Counted from the first letter of the stretch, positions 37,165 through 50,522 are shown. The stretch is 64,000 bases of DNA from Epiperipatus broadwayi (GCA_028023455.1 JAQFVV010006295.1:188001-252000), one strand, 5' to 3'. Numbers and translations are program-made. Notes: a model not told the origin generated them from the sequence alone.

Positions 37165-39342
37165 TGATATATAACGATATATAAATATGCCGTTACATTA
37201 ATTTAAAATAAAAACTAAGTTCGCAAATAAAAATAAATTTATTAAAAATCTAAAAGCTAAAAAAAAAATTAAAGAGTTGTTAAACGTATATATATTCGCA
37301 CAGATGCAAAACTTTAAAAATATTTTTTTTTAATAAATAAAAGTATTTGAACGTACTTTGTTATAAAAAAGTACAAGATTTAAAGATAAAATATTTTTGT
37401 AAATGGAAATGATTGTTTTATAAATTAATTGAAAAGCAAGCTAGCCCTCGGGGCTCTTATATACTGTAATTAAAAAGTCAGAGGATAAGATAGATAAGAG
37501 AATAAAAAGAATTAGCTTGACCAATGGAAGCACCAAGCCTCAGCCCGGACCCTAATGAAAATGATGGATTAGTGATGTTTTATTGGTTGAATCTGTGTGG
37601 ATACTATAAAAAGAAAAATATAGAGTTTCCTGACAGTGCCAACTTTTTTGTGTTTGAGATGTGTGATAGGACGCACATATCACACTCTCTTTTTTTTAAA
37701 AAAAAAAAAAAGAAAATGAAATGACTGTAATTCCGAAATGAAACCAGCTTAGGTCTCCTCCAGAACATCAGATCGGTCTTCCAATGGAGATGCCACGGGA
37801 ATTAAAAACAGGAACCTGGACTCTTCTACCGTGAGCTATGAACTTTACAAATTAACAAAAAAAAAGTAATTAAGAACTTTCGTCAATTTTTTTTTAAAGA
37901 TTCAGCTAACCTAAATTTAAAAATGAACTCTTATCTGATTTTCAAATTGACAATTAATATTTAAATTATATATATCTGACTTATGTTTCAAATTAATTAT
38001 AAATGTTTAATTTTTACATATTTGCTTGCTAAAAAAAAAAATCATTTCCATTTTATTATTTTTTATTTGTATTAATATTTATTGTTTGAATTATTTAAAT
38101 GCATAAATTTAAGTTGGGTATGGACGTTGCATGGATTCGTTAGCAGTTAATTATGTTGTGGTTTTCATATTCGATTAGAATATATAAGTCATCGATGTCA
38201 ATGTGGCATCTTATGATGAATGCCATTGGGTTTCTTGTATTCCCTCTGCAATTGACATTATCAATGACTTTGTATTTTGATCGGTTATGTTTATTTTGGA
38301 ATGTTTTTAACTGTGGAATCTATGCAGCCGATCTATACTCACCATTATAAAACAAATTTTATAAAATTCATCTGTGCGAATTTAAATAAATGTTAAATTT
38401 AAGTTGGGCATGAATGGCTATATAGATTTGTAAAGTTATAGTAATTAATTAGGGGAGGGTAATCTTAGGTTATTTGTTTCGTAGTTAAATTGGGTTAGAT
38501 GTATTGATGTAATTAGTAAATGTAGCATGAGATCCGCTACGGGCAGGATTGCATATATACGCCGCACAACCCCTTTGTCTACGGATAGGATTGTAAGTCT
38601 GCAAAAAGGACCGTGGTCCCTTCCTATGGAGTTTTTATTTTATTGTTTTTCTTGCCATACAGACGTAACATTCCTGTATTGGACAAGAGTCAATGTCTTC
38701 TCTAACTATACTGTTCAGATGTACATTCCTGACAGTATAGTATATTTGTGCTGTTGTATTTTCATGCTACATTGAATACATCAATGTATCAGATGGATTG
38801 ACGCCGGTTTGACTGCGAACTTTTGGCCTAAGGTTAAATAAGGGATAGAATATTTTCTTTTCAAATGCAGATCTATGTAGTCTATTCATACTCGACGATC
38901 TCTATAAAAAAATATTAAATTTATTCATACTCGACAATCTTAAAATAAATATAAATTTCATCTGTGTAGATGATTTAAAATTTTAAAATAATAAGTTAAA
39001 TTAAAAGAATGTTAAAATCTAAAATAATAAATATTATTCCTCAAAATTTAAAATGATTCAAAATTTATATGTGCGTAAATAAATGTTTGTGTGTTAATTA
39101 CTGGCAGTGGCTTTTAATTTTTCATATATATTTAAGATACAAATTAATCAAGTTATTTATTATCTCTGCGTCTCCATGAGCTAGTAACATTGGGCTAACG
39201 GTCTAAATATTTAAATAAAGTGGAATCTTAACAGCACGTATCTGCCTACTTTATAAATTTTTTAGGTTCAAATGCCTAGATGGGCCCTTGTAGTGCAGAT
39301 TACAGTAAGATTCGATCTTCACTTTCATTTGGATCGTTATAA
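37165..39342 (+). mobile_element. 2.1-kb LTR, copy 2 (family A)
   Basis: It begins TGATATATAACGATATATAA and ends GGATCGTTATAA before a TA tract. It is collinear with copy 1 including the CCAAT box, the TATA box (ACTATAAAAAG near 37605) and poly(A) region, and identical over long stretches. It is presumably the 3' LTR paired with the partial LTR at 35861 or with copy 1. Confidence 0.8.
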
Positions 39343-40276
39343 TATATATATATTAGTTTTATAAGTATTGTTATCATTTTCAAACACTTTAAAATTTATT
39401 TTAAACACATGTCTTTTAATATTTTGTAATATATAATGGGAAAAAAATCTTTACACAAAAGCAATGCCTGTAAACTCAGACATGAAGGTTACAATATACA
39501 TATATAAGAAAAATTCTATATGTAAAATTTTGATATGCAGAAATTTCTTTTTAATTCTATAATTTTGTGTGTTTTGTGTTTATTATAATTAGAAAACAGA
39601 AATTTGTTAAAATAAAAAAAAAGATTAATTGCAATTTATAACTAAAATTTTTGACTTGTTTTCCTGTGTATTTTCTTTTGTTTACAATCTCTAGTATGAT
39701 TTTGTAAACAGAATTTTGTGTTTTTAACTCTGAAAAGCACTTATCTTTGATTATATTAATTAATTAATATGGGCATATAACATGTATTTAAACAAAAACA
39801 ATCATCTGTTTGTTTTTGTATAAACAATTCTAAAAGTATATAAAAGAATTTTAAGTTTGTTTTAGGTTGATTGAGTTTTAGTTTGAGAAGAGAAGCCAGC
39901 AAGCAATGCTAATGAATTCTTGTATATCAACATACTTGTCATATGTATATATCATAGATCACATCTGAATAGTTATCCTAAATAATGAAGCAGTAAACAA
40001 CTTCTGTGAATTGCTGTGAAATTAGACATCATTTTCAAGTTTAAATTTGGAGGCTTTAGTAAAATTTATAAAGTAGGTCACTAAAAAAAGAAGAAATCTA
40101 TTGTCAAGTTGTAAAAAATTTTATTAAGTTGAGTGCCTCTAAACTCATAAATGATCCTTCAATCAAAAATATAATTATTAATAAATATCTGGTATAAGCC
40201 AATAAATATCACATGACCACCACTTCTTATGCTTGTGTATAACTGTTTTAAAACAGGCAAAACTCACTATATGTAT
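39343..40276. other. AT-rich non-coding intron sequence
   Basis: No coding pattern or repeat border could be supported. Confidence 0.5.
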
Positions 40277-40707
40277 TGCCACGCACAGCAAGCTAGAGTA
40301 ATCAATGGATGCCAGAAGGCTTGTGCATAAAATCCCCATCTAGTGCCTACTCATCCAATATCCCCAGACTAGTTTCTGGCTTGTGGTCTTCGTCGGTGAG
40401 GAGCCTTGGATCTGAGAGCACTGCACCTAGATCTTAGGATATAATGCAACCCTCCAACAGCCACCTTTTGTCTCCACTTAAGTTCAGACCCATATGACTA
40501 TATAAGCTAATGGGCTTGGATTGAAAACATTAAGGTGTTTTTAATTTTAAGACTCATAGTTTTGTAGTTTAAGTGAAGACAAAAGGTGGCTGCTGGAGTG
40601 TTGCATTAGATCCTAAGATCTAGGTGCAGTGCTCACTAGATGGGGATTTTATGCATAAGCCTTCTGGCATCCATTGATTACTCTAGCTTGCTATGTGTGG
40701 CAATATG
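40277..40707. repeat. Foldback of PLE-type terminal fragments with hammerhead
   Basis: Two pairs of complementary blocks are present. ATTGCCACGCACAGCAAGCT...CCCCATCTAGTG (40277-40347) pairs with 40633-40707, and AGCACTGCACCTAGATCTTA...CACTTAA (40419-40482) pairs with 40565-40630. The left arm has an extra 70 bp carrying the ribozyme; the right arm lacks it. The left block matches 26641-26740 directly. It looks like a palindromic insertion in which one arm lost the ribozyme segment. Confidence 0.7.
40361..40401 (-). ncRNA. Hammerhead ribozyme, nearly complete core
   Basis: On the - strand: helix I strand CCTCA, core CCGACGA (CUGANGA with one change, U4 to C), a weakened stem II around CACAA, then AGAAAC, minimal stem III (A, CTAG, T), cleavage base C and helix I strand TGGGG, which pairs with CCTCA. 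The organisation equals that at 1648 and 63437. The core change at U4 and the weak stem II predict low or no activity. Confidence 0.5.
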
Positions 40708-41678
40708 TATATCTGGTATAGTTAGCTTTCATTAAAAACTATTTTCAAGAAAAAAATGGAAATCGTATAAGCTTTCTTATAACTAAATCAGAGTTCTGAA
40801 GTTTAAACTGATCATTTAAGCTATAAATTAAACCATTAACTCTCTATTAAATAATTTGGTTAGCAATTTATGTTTGTTAGAAAGCTGGATGAATTATGAA
40901 ATTTATACTATCAAATGATTTTATTAAAATGTTTTTATAAATTATCCTATATTTTAATAATATGCATGTATATCAAAATCGCCATATTATTTTTAGCAAT
41001 CAATTAAAAAAAAAAAAAAAGTAATAATATTTAAGGTTGATCTCACTTTATAAAAGTTAGTTTTTAGATAAACAGCTGATTCTTGCACAGATATTCTGAT
41101 GCCCAATATAGCTCTTAATTTAAATTTTGAATAATTTTCTTTGTTATTTATATAATGCAAAATGTAAATAGCCAATTTATATATTACTTGTTAATATTAT
41201 TTTATTCACTTTTTTTTAGTATTTTTGTTGTTCTCTTGGCTCGAATATTTAGTTGCTTTACGTTCTTGTGGGTTCTATCTATTTTTCATTATTCTGCTGT
41301 GATACTCTCAGAAACAGATGACATTCCTTTTGTATTATAAAAATAATATTAAACTGGGGATAATATTTATGGAAAGTAATACTAGTTCAATAATACCATC
41401 GTATTTGAAAGTACAAATTGAATATGCTGTTACAATATATATATACACACACTGTATAACCTCTTTTTAAAGACAATAAAATAAATATTTATTTAATGTT
41501 TAAAATAAATAATATATAAGAATAAAACATTGTTAATTATTGATTATTTGAAATTTCTGTATATATGGTATTTTTAAGCAACAAAATTACGCTTTAAAAT
41601 TTGTGGTTACCATAGTAATAGAATCATGTTTTGCATGACTATAAATAGTTAAGTATATTTTTTTGTTTCCCTTTTTAG
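40708..41678. other. AT-rich intron sequence; possible element end at 41434
   Basis: TATGCTGTTACA followed by a TA tract ends at 41434 and resembles the 3' ends of the TA-flanked LTR-like elements. A partner start is uncertain (29097 is a candidate). Otherwise no feature up to the exon at 41679. Confidence 0.35.
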
Positions 41679-41754
41679 ATGGAGTGTGGCGAGGCACAAA
41701 ACTGTTGAACTTAAAAGCTATAGTGGATGCTGCTCTCATGCTATGTGAACAAAA
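41679..41754 (+). CDS. ACSS: Acetyl-CoA synthetase, internal exon 2 seen here
   Basis: This 76-bp exon has a polypyrimidine-AG acceptor and a GTAAAT donor. With the G carried over from the exon at 27193 it encodes DGVWRGTKLLNLKAIVDAAL followed by MLCEQ and two bases of the next codon. The DGVxRGxKxxxLKxIVDxAL pattern is characteristic of acetyl-CoA synthetase and continues directly from the ITA end of the previous exon. It leaves phase 2 (AA), completed by T at 56974. The upstream intron is 14.4 kb and holds LTR elements and PLE fragments; the downstream intron is 15.2 kb. The reading frame is intact. Confidence 0.9.
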
Positions 41755-42274
41755 GTAAATTAAATAAAAATATTTTAATTCATTAAAAATTATTTGACCT
41801 ATTTTTAAAAAAAATACTAACCAACCAAGATAATTAAATAATTATCTCTTAAGTATGTTCATTTCACAAAGAAAATTGAGTTTAATGAATTGTATTGACC
41901 TGTTAGATGTTTCAAAATACCATAAATTTATTATGCTGAGTTTTAATGAATATTCTTTTTAATTTTTTAAACTTACATTATCAATAAGTGACTATAATTA
42001 TTGTTGTATTTAATTGAATTCCATTGTGAATACTGAGTTTTATATGTACATGTAATATGAAATCTTAAGCTATAGATGTACTTTAACATCAGATTTAGAT
42101 TCTTGGTGTTGTTTAGGTGTGAACTGTTTTCACATATTTATATATATATACATGTACATTTGTCTATAAATGTTTACTAAAGACTACTACAATTATAAAG
42201 TTGTATAACACACACATGCACATACGCATATATATATATATATGTAATAATATTATGATTCGATGTCTGTATTT
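41755..42274. other. AT-rich intron sequence, nothing recognised
   Basis: TA and CA dinucleotide tracts (near 42138 and 42230) and no other structure seen. Confidence 0.5.
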
Positions 42275-43577
42275 TTAAAGCAATATATGTAATTATATAA
42301 CTGAATATTTGTAAATACAGTAACTAAATAATTAAAAAATATTTTATCCACTTAGGAGCGCTTTCGATTATCCCAGTAATCTGTGTCAACTAAAGCTTTG
42401 AAATGCTAACTTTCCCACAATTCTGTGATCTTAACGTTTGCTGCTTGCCTGTTAATTAAGTCATGTTTATATTTGTATATTAGCATAGCTTCCTTTATTT
42501 TTTTTTTATTGTTATTTTTTTCAATTTGCAATATTTTTACATTGTTAAAATTGAAGTTAAAACCATAAATACATCATTTATTATGGTCGTAAAAAAAAAC
42601 AGATGCTGAAATATTATTATCTACTATGCAATTTTATTTCAATTTCTAAACACGTTTTAATAATAGCAAGTGTTCTTTAGTTCTTTTTTCCAACGTACAT
42701 CTAGATTCATCTATATATCCACTACCACACCTACATATCCATTTATAAATGACACAATTTTTATTTATAAATGAGGTTTTATCTTTGGAGTTATTTATTA
42801 ATTTGTTTTATGTAGGAAGTGTGTAAAATGCAATATCACATATATCTTTAAATTTCCTTATAAACTTTACTTGATAATTTGAAATATATGGGATTGATAT
42901 CCATATTTTTTTATTAGCAGGAGAATCAATATTATTATTTAAATTTATATTTTGTATTAAAATCTCATGTGATTATAACTGTAGTCATTCATCAGATAAA
43001 GGCAAAAATATTGAAATATATTCGAATGAATTGTTAAATGTTGGCTACAGTTATAATCACATATATAATGTTATTAGAGATTTTAATACAAAATATAAAA
43101 ATAAAAATTTTAATAATAATATTGATTCTCCTGCTAATAAAAAAATATAGATATCAATTCCAGATATTTCAAATTATCAAGTAAAGTTTATAAGGAAAAT
43201 TTATAAAGATATATGTGATATTGCATTTTACACACCTCCTACATAAAACAAATTAATAAATAACTCCAAAGATAAAACCTCATTTATAAATAAAAATTGT
43301 ATCATTTATAAATGGATATGTAGGTGTGGCAGTGGATATATAGGTGAATCTAGTTGTACATTGGACTAAAGAACTAAAGAACACTTGCTATTATTAAAAC
43401 GTGTTCAGAAATCGAAACAAAATTGCATAGTAGATAATAATATTTCAGCATCTGTTTTTTACGACCATAATAAATCATGTATTTATGGTTTTAACTTCAA
43501 TTTTAACAGTGTAAAAATATTGCAAATTGAAAAAAATAACAATAAAAGAAAAATAAAGGAAGCTATGCTAATATACT
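42275..43577. mobile_element. Palindromic PLE insertion (two 3' ends head to head)
   Basis: A segment of about 0.5 kb at 42478-42984 is repeated in reverse complement at 43045-43577, around a 60-bp spacer. Both arms hold the GIY-YIG endonuclease end of a PLE, the left on the - strand and the right on the + strand. Beyond the left arm, 42275-42478 is the element's 3' terminal segment with a hammerhead-like motif; a near-identical copy lies inverted at 50523-50728. Arms match closely, so the arrangement is fairly recent. Confidence 0.8.
42351..42396 (-). ncRNA. Variant hammerhead-like motif (PLE terminus)
   Basis: On the - strand: CTTTAG, then TTGACACAGA in place of the normal CUGANGA, a TTA/TAA stem II, CGAAA, minimal stem III (A, GCGC, T), C, then CTAAG, which pairs with CTTTAG apart from one bulged T. 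All parts except the first core half are canonical. The 50604-50650 copy has the same TTGACACAGA, so it is a family feature and not a new mutation. Confidence 0.4.
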
Positions 43578-43609
43578 GTAACCGGTTGGGTTACATAATA
43601 CACCAATAA
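43257..43609 (+). pseudogene. PLE GIY-YIG endonuclease fragment
   Basis: The + strand reads CIIYKWICRCGSGYIGESSC (43293-43352), the PLE endonuclease signature. After a stop it continues with RTKEHLLLLKRVQ, a histidine-containing middle part and KRKIKEAMLIYCN. It is 5'-truncated, without RT, and interrupted by one stop. It differs clearly from the domain at 4.7 kb, so at least two PLE families are present. Confidence 0.8.
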
Positions 43610-43639
43610 TAATATAGTGTGAGTGCATATATATATATA

Positions 43640-46600
43640 TGTAAAATAAAGGAAAAGTAGAAATAAACACAGAATAAATTTTTGTAGATTTTTTTTTTAT
43701 ATCTCCTAAAATAAAATAATAATAAGTAAAGGGTTAAATAACTCTGGGCTTAAAGTAAAATTTCATTATGAAATTAATATTTTAAAAAGGTCTGAATACA
43801 TATAAATATCGCATTATTATTAATTATTACTCTGATTTTGAAATTTAAAAACACTCTATTGTATTTTTGAAATTTAATTAATTAAACAAAATTTTTATCT
43901 ATTAAAAATCTCCTAAGTAAAAACATGTATATGTTTTCAAAGGGATTAGTGAGTTAAAAATAAAAACTCTGTTTTTAATCAAGCTGCTGTTATCACCTTA
44001 GATGATTCTATAAAATGGCTGATAACAAATTAGCTCCAGTCTGAATAGGGATTTTTGAGGAGAACAGTTTGGCTTGCAGTTTTGTAAGAGTTAGCAGAAG
44101 AGCTAGCTGTAAAATTGGCTAAAGTGTTTTGTGAAGAGTTGGTAGCTGTAGCAGAAAATGGCCATAGTAAAGCTAGCTGCAAAGATGGTTAGAATAATTA
44201 TCAAGAGAACTGCCATGAAGATTTAAGAATTCAAGAAAGTGGCTGGTGGAGTTTGAATTTACATGGATGAAACGGGTCAAGATTCTTTGTAATTCATAGC
44301 CTTAAAAGTGTCTGGAAAACAGCTTGCTGACCTGAAGCTTACAAAATCCAAGTATAAGTGAAACTGACTACAGAAGGGAGAAAGCCAATCATACCTGAAT
44401 TATATGTTTTTACCTGATGATGACAACAAACCTGAAATTATATTTTTCTGCTGGACCAAAAACCAAGCTTGTCAAGAAAAAGCTTTAAAAAAATGGTGTA
44501 CTTATGCTGCTGTTTATCTATACACGCAGGGAACCACAGATGAACACATCTCGTGTATATACAGTGAGTTATTTTATCTTAATATTTCTTAAAATGACTT
44601 TTAAAATTATAAATTACTAACTTAAAGTTAACACAAACAAGTAACTTTTGCTTGAGCTGAAATCCAACAGCAGTTATATATAATAATGAAATTCTAAATA
44701 AGTTCTTTGGTCTGAAGTGATCGATATATAAAACAATTTTATTTTTCATTTATTAAAAAAAAAAAAAGAGAGACATTTTATATTTATAGACCTTGATAAT
44801 TAATCGACAAGAACCTATCAAACAAAAGTTGACTTTATTTAGTTTGATTAAAAAAAAAAAGAACTTATAAACTGAAACTAAATTGTAAATTATATCTATG
44901 TTTTGTTTATACACACGTATATGTGTGAAATTTATGTGTTTTCCAAATGAATTATGAAAAAAATATATTATTGCAACAAGTTTAAATAGGTAAAAGTCAG
45001 TGTGCATATATACATGCACACTCATATATGTAAAATTTTAATATTTTTTTTTATTAAATGTCAATTCATTTATTGAATATTCATTATATATTATAAATCA
45101 CGCATCTGTGCGCATATATATGTAAACCATAGTAATAATTTGAATATATTTTATTATATTTTTTGTAAATTAATGTAACAATTTAAATTTTGAATAGTAT
45201 TTATGTAAATTACAAATGTAATAATTATTTTATGTTTAATTGAAATGTCTTCATCATATGTTATAAAACGCCCGTCTGTGTATGGATATATATTGTGCCC
45301 TTTTGTATGGGTCACCATCTAATTTTTGTGCTAATCTATTAAAAATTTTAAATTTAAGATATATTTGAATATGTGATGTTAATTTTGCTTATGATAATAT
45401 TTCAAAAGTTTAATTAAAGCAATCTATGGGTATTTGATATGTAAAATTGTGCTAATATTGAGAGAGACATTTTAAATGATGATGATTATAATATGGTTGG
45501 GAAAAAATGGCCATAATCAATACTTCATTAATATATTTAATAAATAGGTATTTAAAGCTAAAAGTGTTTAAAAGACAAGTTAAAATTAAATGCATATGTT
45601 TGTTGTTGATAAAATAATATTATAAGAGAATATAAATATTTTAATTATTGTAAGTACTTAAATAGAAGATTGATATTTGATTTTAATAATATCAAATAAT
45701 TATTTTAAAATCTATTATAATATTTTATTTATTTAAAAAATATTTATTTTAAAAAATGCAATTGTTAGTTTATTTTTAGACGATAAGCGTTTCTTGTGTT
45801 ATAAAGAACAGATGTTATACACACACATGCTTGGAAGTTATCTAATAAAGTTGCAAAACTATTTTAAAAAATCATGTTATAAATTTATGAATAATACGTG
45901 AGTTATCACGAGATAAAATAAAGATAAATCAATGTAGAATATTAAATCTGATTTTAAAATATTGTTTTAAAAATATGACGTATAAAAAATATTTAGTTTA
46001 TTTAAAAATAATCTTATAAAAGTTAAAATTAAAATCAAGTGAAATAATATATTTTTTAAAAATGTTTAATAGATTTAAATAAATGATAAAGATTATTTAG
46101 AAATTTAATAATGTAATAAATATTAAATATTAAATAAGTCATTATTTATTTTTAATTTTGTGTTGTTGGTAAATATGTAAATAAGCCAGCAAAGTTGATT
46201 GTTTAATCTACCAATCAAATGGGAAGTTTCTTCCGGTATAAAAGCTCAGTTCAATTGTTAGGAGAGGACTTCGTGATTGAATTTTCAAGTTAATTGTGCT
46301 ATTAGAAAAATAGCTAATTAAATTTATAGACGCTCTAAAATCATTTTTAAAATTACAAGAGTGTCGTTATAAATAATCTATAAAAGTTTTAAATAATAGA
46401 CATGCAGTGTTAACTTAAATTTTCCTATCAATCGTCTCTAAATTGAAGCTCAATTTACATGCAAATGGTCATGGGAACATCATATATAGTGAAAATATAT
46501 CGGAAACTTTATACTAGAAGTATGACAAACGCTGGATTAGTTCGGAAAATTACAAGATGGAGAAAAGTAGTATTTTGGACAATATATAATTTTAAAAGCT

Positions 46601-49515
46601 AATTATTATTGACTATTAGAAAATAGATATTTTAAAGAATAAAATACTTCTTTATGAAGAAAGTATTTTTGCAAGCTATAAATTTGAATATATATCTTAA
46701 GTAAAGATATTAGAAATGAAAGTAGCTTTGAATGCTTGCCTTGTTAAGTCTTTATGTTTAAAAGACTGAATGTTGATAATTTTAAAGGCAAGTCAATTGA
46801 AATATAATTAGCTAAAAATTTTAAATAATTTAAACGCTGGTCGTTTATAGATAAAGAAGCTTATTCTTACCTGGATATTTTGTTAAGAGATGCGCAAGTG
46901 GACGTTCCCAGTTAATTTAAAATAATTAAATGATAATTTTTATAAACTATAAACTAAATTAAGAATAATAACTTTTGAATAATATTCTTAAAAGAACTAA
47001 ATCCGGATCAGATAAACTATTTTAATTTTATTATATTTTTTATAAAAGAACTGATTAACTTTTATTTTGGTTTTAAAAGAACGTTTTCGTTTTTCATAAA
47101 CTTTTAAAAAAAACACGTGATGGACCGGAAACAGGAAATGGTGTGCTAGTGAATATGTGCCTAGGATTAAAAAAAACTTTATGGTGGAAAAGAAAACATC
47201 GCTGGAGTCACGTAATATGAACTTTGTTTTATTTATCTAATATAAAAATTAAATATTATTAATTTATTAAAATAAGATAGGTACATATCTTTAAATAATA
47301 ACTAAAAAATAATATAATGATTAATTGCATGAGTTTATTTTATAATTAATATAACACGGAATATTTTAAAGTATGATCGTGTGTATAAATGTGAATTATT
47401 TTATGAAGCTGTAATTCCGAAGAATATTGGAAGAGGGACTGGATATTAAATCATTATTGATGGTAAAAATTGTAATAATAATAATTTTTATGTATTTAAT
47501 ATGTTTTCTTTAGATCAACCAAATATTATGTTGTTTTGAATGAATGTATGATTATTTTAAAAATACACACACATTATATTGGCAGTAACAGTTTATTTAA
47601 ATATGCATAATTTGAATTTATGATATAAATATGATACAACATTACATAAAAAGCTTAGAAATAATTATATGATTCTTTCGTAAATAAATTTTGATTTTTA
47701 TTTTTTATTATTATTATGTTGGAGTATTAAAATTATATTTATTATTCATATAGGTAATTATTTTATTTAAAAGTTAGGAAGAGATTTCAAAGTTTATATT
47801 TATTATATTTTATTGGATAAATTAAGTTAAGTTTTATGTAGAAGTTTATGTTTGAATTAAAGGTTTACTGAATATGATGAAGTATAAATAGTTTTGAATA
47901 ATTAGTATTTATGTAAAGTAGATGATTGTTTTTCCGGAAAGTTTAAATAAGTTTTAAAGGATGTTTTGTAGATAGAAATTTATTAGGAAGGAGTAGTATA
48001 ACACATGGATTAAAGTAATAATTTCACACAGAAAAGAATCATAAAATTTATCTAATATAGTGCTTTATGAATTTGAAATTGATGAATAATTTAAATATTA
48101 TTATTTTAACAGTACATATATGTAATGCATATTTAATAAAAACATATAGCATGAATTGCATTAAGTGAAATATAAAATTATAATCAATTATTTGTTATTA
48201 CATTACACAGATACATTAATTTCTATATTATAATATTAAAGTAGTACTAATAGTAAAGTGAACACATACTATTACATTATGGAATGAATAATAGTAATAC
48301 TTAAGTGATGTAGCAATTTAATTATTAAAGTTTAATTGTTTACATATGCTACATAAACAGTATTTACATAAATTTATTTGTAATAATTGAAGCTTACTGA
48401 TATGTATTTAAAGTGTAAGTTCGAAAAACATACTTCAATGTTATTAGTACAGCATTTTAAAGAATGTATAATTACTTATTAGGAGTATGAATTAATAACA
48501 GTGTAAACATATTGTATTATTATTTTCTTATTTTATTTTCTTTGTTTTCTAATTTTGAACTGTAAATATTGTAAATAAATTCTTAGTTGAAGTTAATGTA
48601 AATAAATTTGTTTAATTTGTTTTAAAAGTGTGTCGAGTTCATTATTTTACACCACAGCATTTGACAGCAGATAATTTGAAGAAACATAATATTTGCACAA
48701 TATGAATTTATTAATATTATTTTAGAAATAAATACAATATTTTCCTGATTATCATTTATGAGAATTGATTGACATTATTACATCATATTACAATGGTCAT
48801 AGAGTAATTATAATGCATAATATAAGAGTACAATATTATTTATTGCCACAGATTATTGAATTATAAGATTTTGATCTATTCCAAAATTAAGATGCTATAT
48901 GAAAATAAAAGATATACATATGATTATTTATTTAATGATTGATGATATATTAGAAATAGATAAGATTAGGTTATACTCTAAGATTGGTATTATTATTATT
49001 ATTATTAAATAAGTTAGGTGTATTTAGGTTTGATATAAAATCCCATATCATACTTATTTACATGAGTTATCATTACTTTAAGATAATTAGAAGAACCTGA
49101 GATTATTTAATTATATTTTAAAATTAAAAGTTAAGATTTATTTATTTTATTATTATTAAAGATAGTTTATTTTATTTCAAAGCCATAAGAATGCTATAGA
49201 TGTAGTATTAAGTTAGTAAGGAGGTTATAGTATTCTTATGCCATTGAGATAGTGTCTTGGAAGATATTGACTCAATGTAAATCTACTTATTACTTTGTAA
49301 CTTTACTTCACAGTCTCATGATTTTAATTAAATACTTATTTAATTAGTACATACTATAGAATTATATTGATTTTGATAATTAACAATAATTTTAATTAGA
49401 ATATGATAATATAAAAGTATATTAAAGATAGATATGCAAATTTTAATTAAGCATTATAATTTAATTGAGCTAGTCGTATTTCAAACTATATTATACATCG
49501 AGAAGTAAGGGTACA
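43640..49515. mobile_element. Long AT-rich element with TA-tract flanks (tentative LTR-like)
   Basis: Starts TGTAAAATAAAGG right after GCATATATATATATATA and ends AAGGGTACA right before ATATATATATATATGC, consistent with insertion into one GCATATAT...ATATATGC tract. It is 5.9 kb without recognisable coding sequence. Two promoter-like sites are seen: TCTATAAAATGG near 44010, and CCAAT (46211) with GGTATAAAAGCTCAG (46236-46250). AATAAATT signals lie near 48577-48605. A duplicated block (ATCACGCATCTGTG near 45098 and ACGCCCGTCTGTG near 45270) is also present. Whether it is one element or several adjoining ones is unresolved. Confidence 0.35.
46205..46280 (+). promoter_or_regulatory. CCAAT plus TATA promoter-like site
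   Basis: CTACCAATCAAATGGG is followed 10 bases later by GGTATAAAAGCTCAG and then a less AT-rich stretch ending GAGAGGACTTCGTG. The layout is like that of the family A LTR promoter. No associated gene is visible, and it is most likely a retroelement promoter. Confidence 0.45.
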
Positions 49516-50522
49516 ATATATATATATATGCGTTTATAGAATCTTATTGAGAAATATTGTAAAACTATGTAATAACTTTAGTTGTGAATATAATTTTGTA
49601 TACTTTTCAAAATCAGAGCCTTATCCTATAAGACCTTAAATATCATTTATTTTTGTTTTTTTTTTTGTTAATAATAAACTTGTATTTAATTGTTAAAAAT
49701 TGTTTTCATCATCTCTTGGTCACATATAGTAATAGATCTTGTGTTCTCTGAGCTAGATTCATGCACAGATAAATGGGTATGTGTACTTGGTGCTTTGGGG
49801 CATCCAGAGATGATCAATCATCATCCTGGTTGGCGCAAAAGAGGATACTCTTTAAAGCCCATGCACTATATTTTATTTTAGTTTTGTCTTATTTAATAAG
49901 TTTATAGTTGGCCAGTACAAGTAACCTGAGCATTGATGATGATCAGCATGTTTTAATGTCCCAGCATTATTGTTTTGATTTCTGATTATTGTGTACTTTA
50001 ATGGATGGGCACTAAGCTGGTGCATCCAAGTTATGTTTAAATAATTGCCCAAGGTAGCAAAGTCTCAATAGTTATCCTGGTCTACCGAAGACCCATTTCC
50101 AATCCAGTCACAAGGTTGACTGTGGATTTATATTTTTTTTATTGTTCAAATACAGTCACAAGATTGACTGTTGATATATTGTACTGATTTGTTTATTCCC
50201 ATCATTAATGATGATGGAGGGTTCTCTTAATATTTACTTATACATACTTTGATTTTTGATAATGCTGGTCGATTTATAGTTAATCATAGTTGCTCTGAGG
50301 AGTGACTGGCTGATCTCTCAATGATCACAAAGATTTTGATTTCATACTCCTTTTAAATATTTTGTACTTATATTTAACTTTTGCAAATTATTGATATTTC
50401 ATTTTAAATTGAGAGTGGTGATGATGATTTTCCATCACCCCAGGTTCACATCAGATTTTCCCCATCACCCTATTTTCATGTTTCTATCGCCCACCCCACT
50501 TCGATACCCCTATCCTGTTACA
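49516..50522. repeat. Probable LTR or element end, with local duplication
   Basis: The motif CAGTCACAAGRTTGACTGT occurs twice (about 50105 and 50153). The segment ends with CATCACCC-rich sequence and ATCCTGTTACA at 50522, like the GTTACA ends of other LTR-like elements here. Composition is less AT-rich than its surroundings. No coding sequence recognised. Confidence 0.35.

Noticed and set aside
35091-38775. Identical 82-residue open frames at 35091-35339 and 38527-38775, and similar pairs at 34717/38153 and 34138/37524
   Set aside because: They are identical only because the LTR copies are near-identical. In the third copy (60253-62318) the frames are broken, so no protein is conserved.
29097-41434. 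One 12-kb element from TGTAATGG (29097) to CTGTTACA (41434) enclosing the nested LTRs
   Set aside because: Only the generic TGTAA/TTACA termini agree. There is no further terminal similarity or target duplication beyond TA repeats, so it is kept only as a possibility.
49690-49881. A 63-residue open frame with less AT-rich codons
   Set aside because: It lacks recognisable motifs and lies in a probable LTR region with local duplications.
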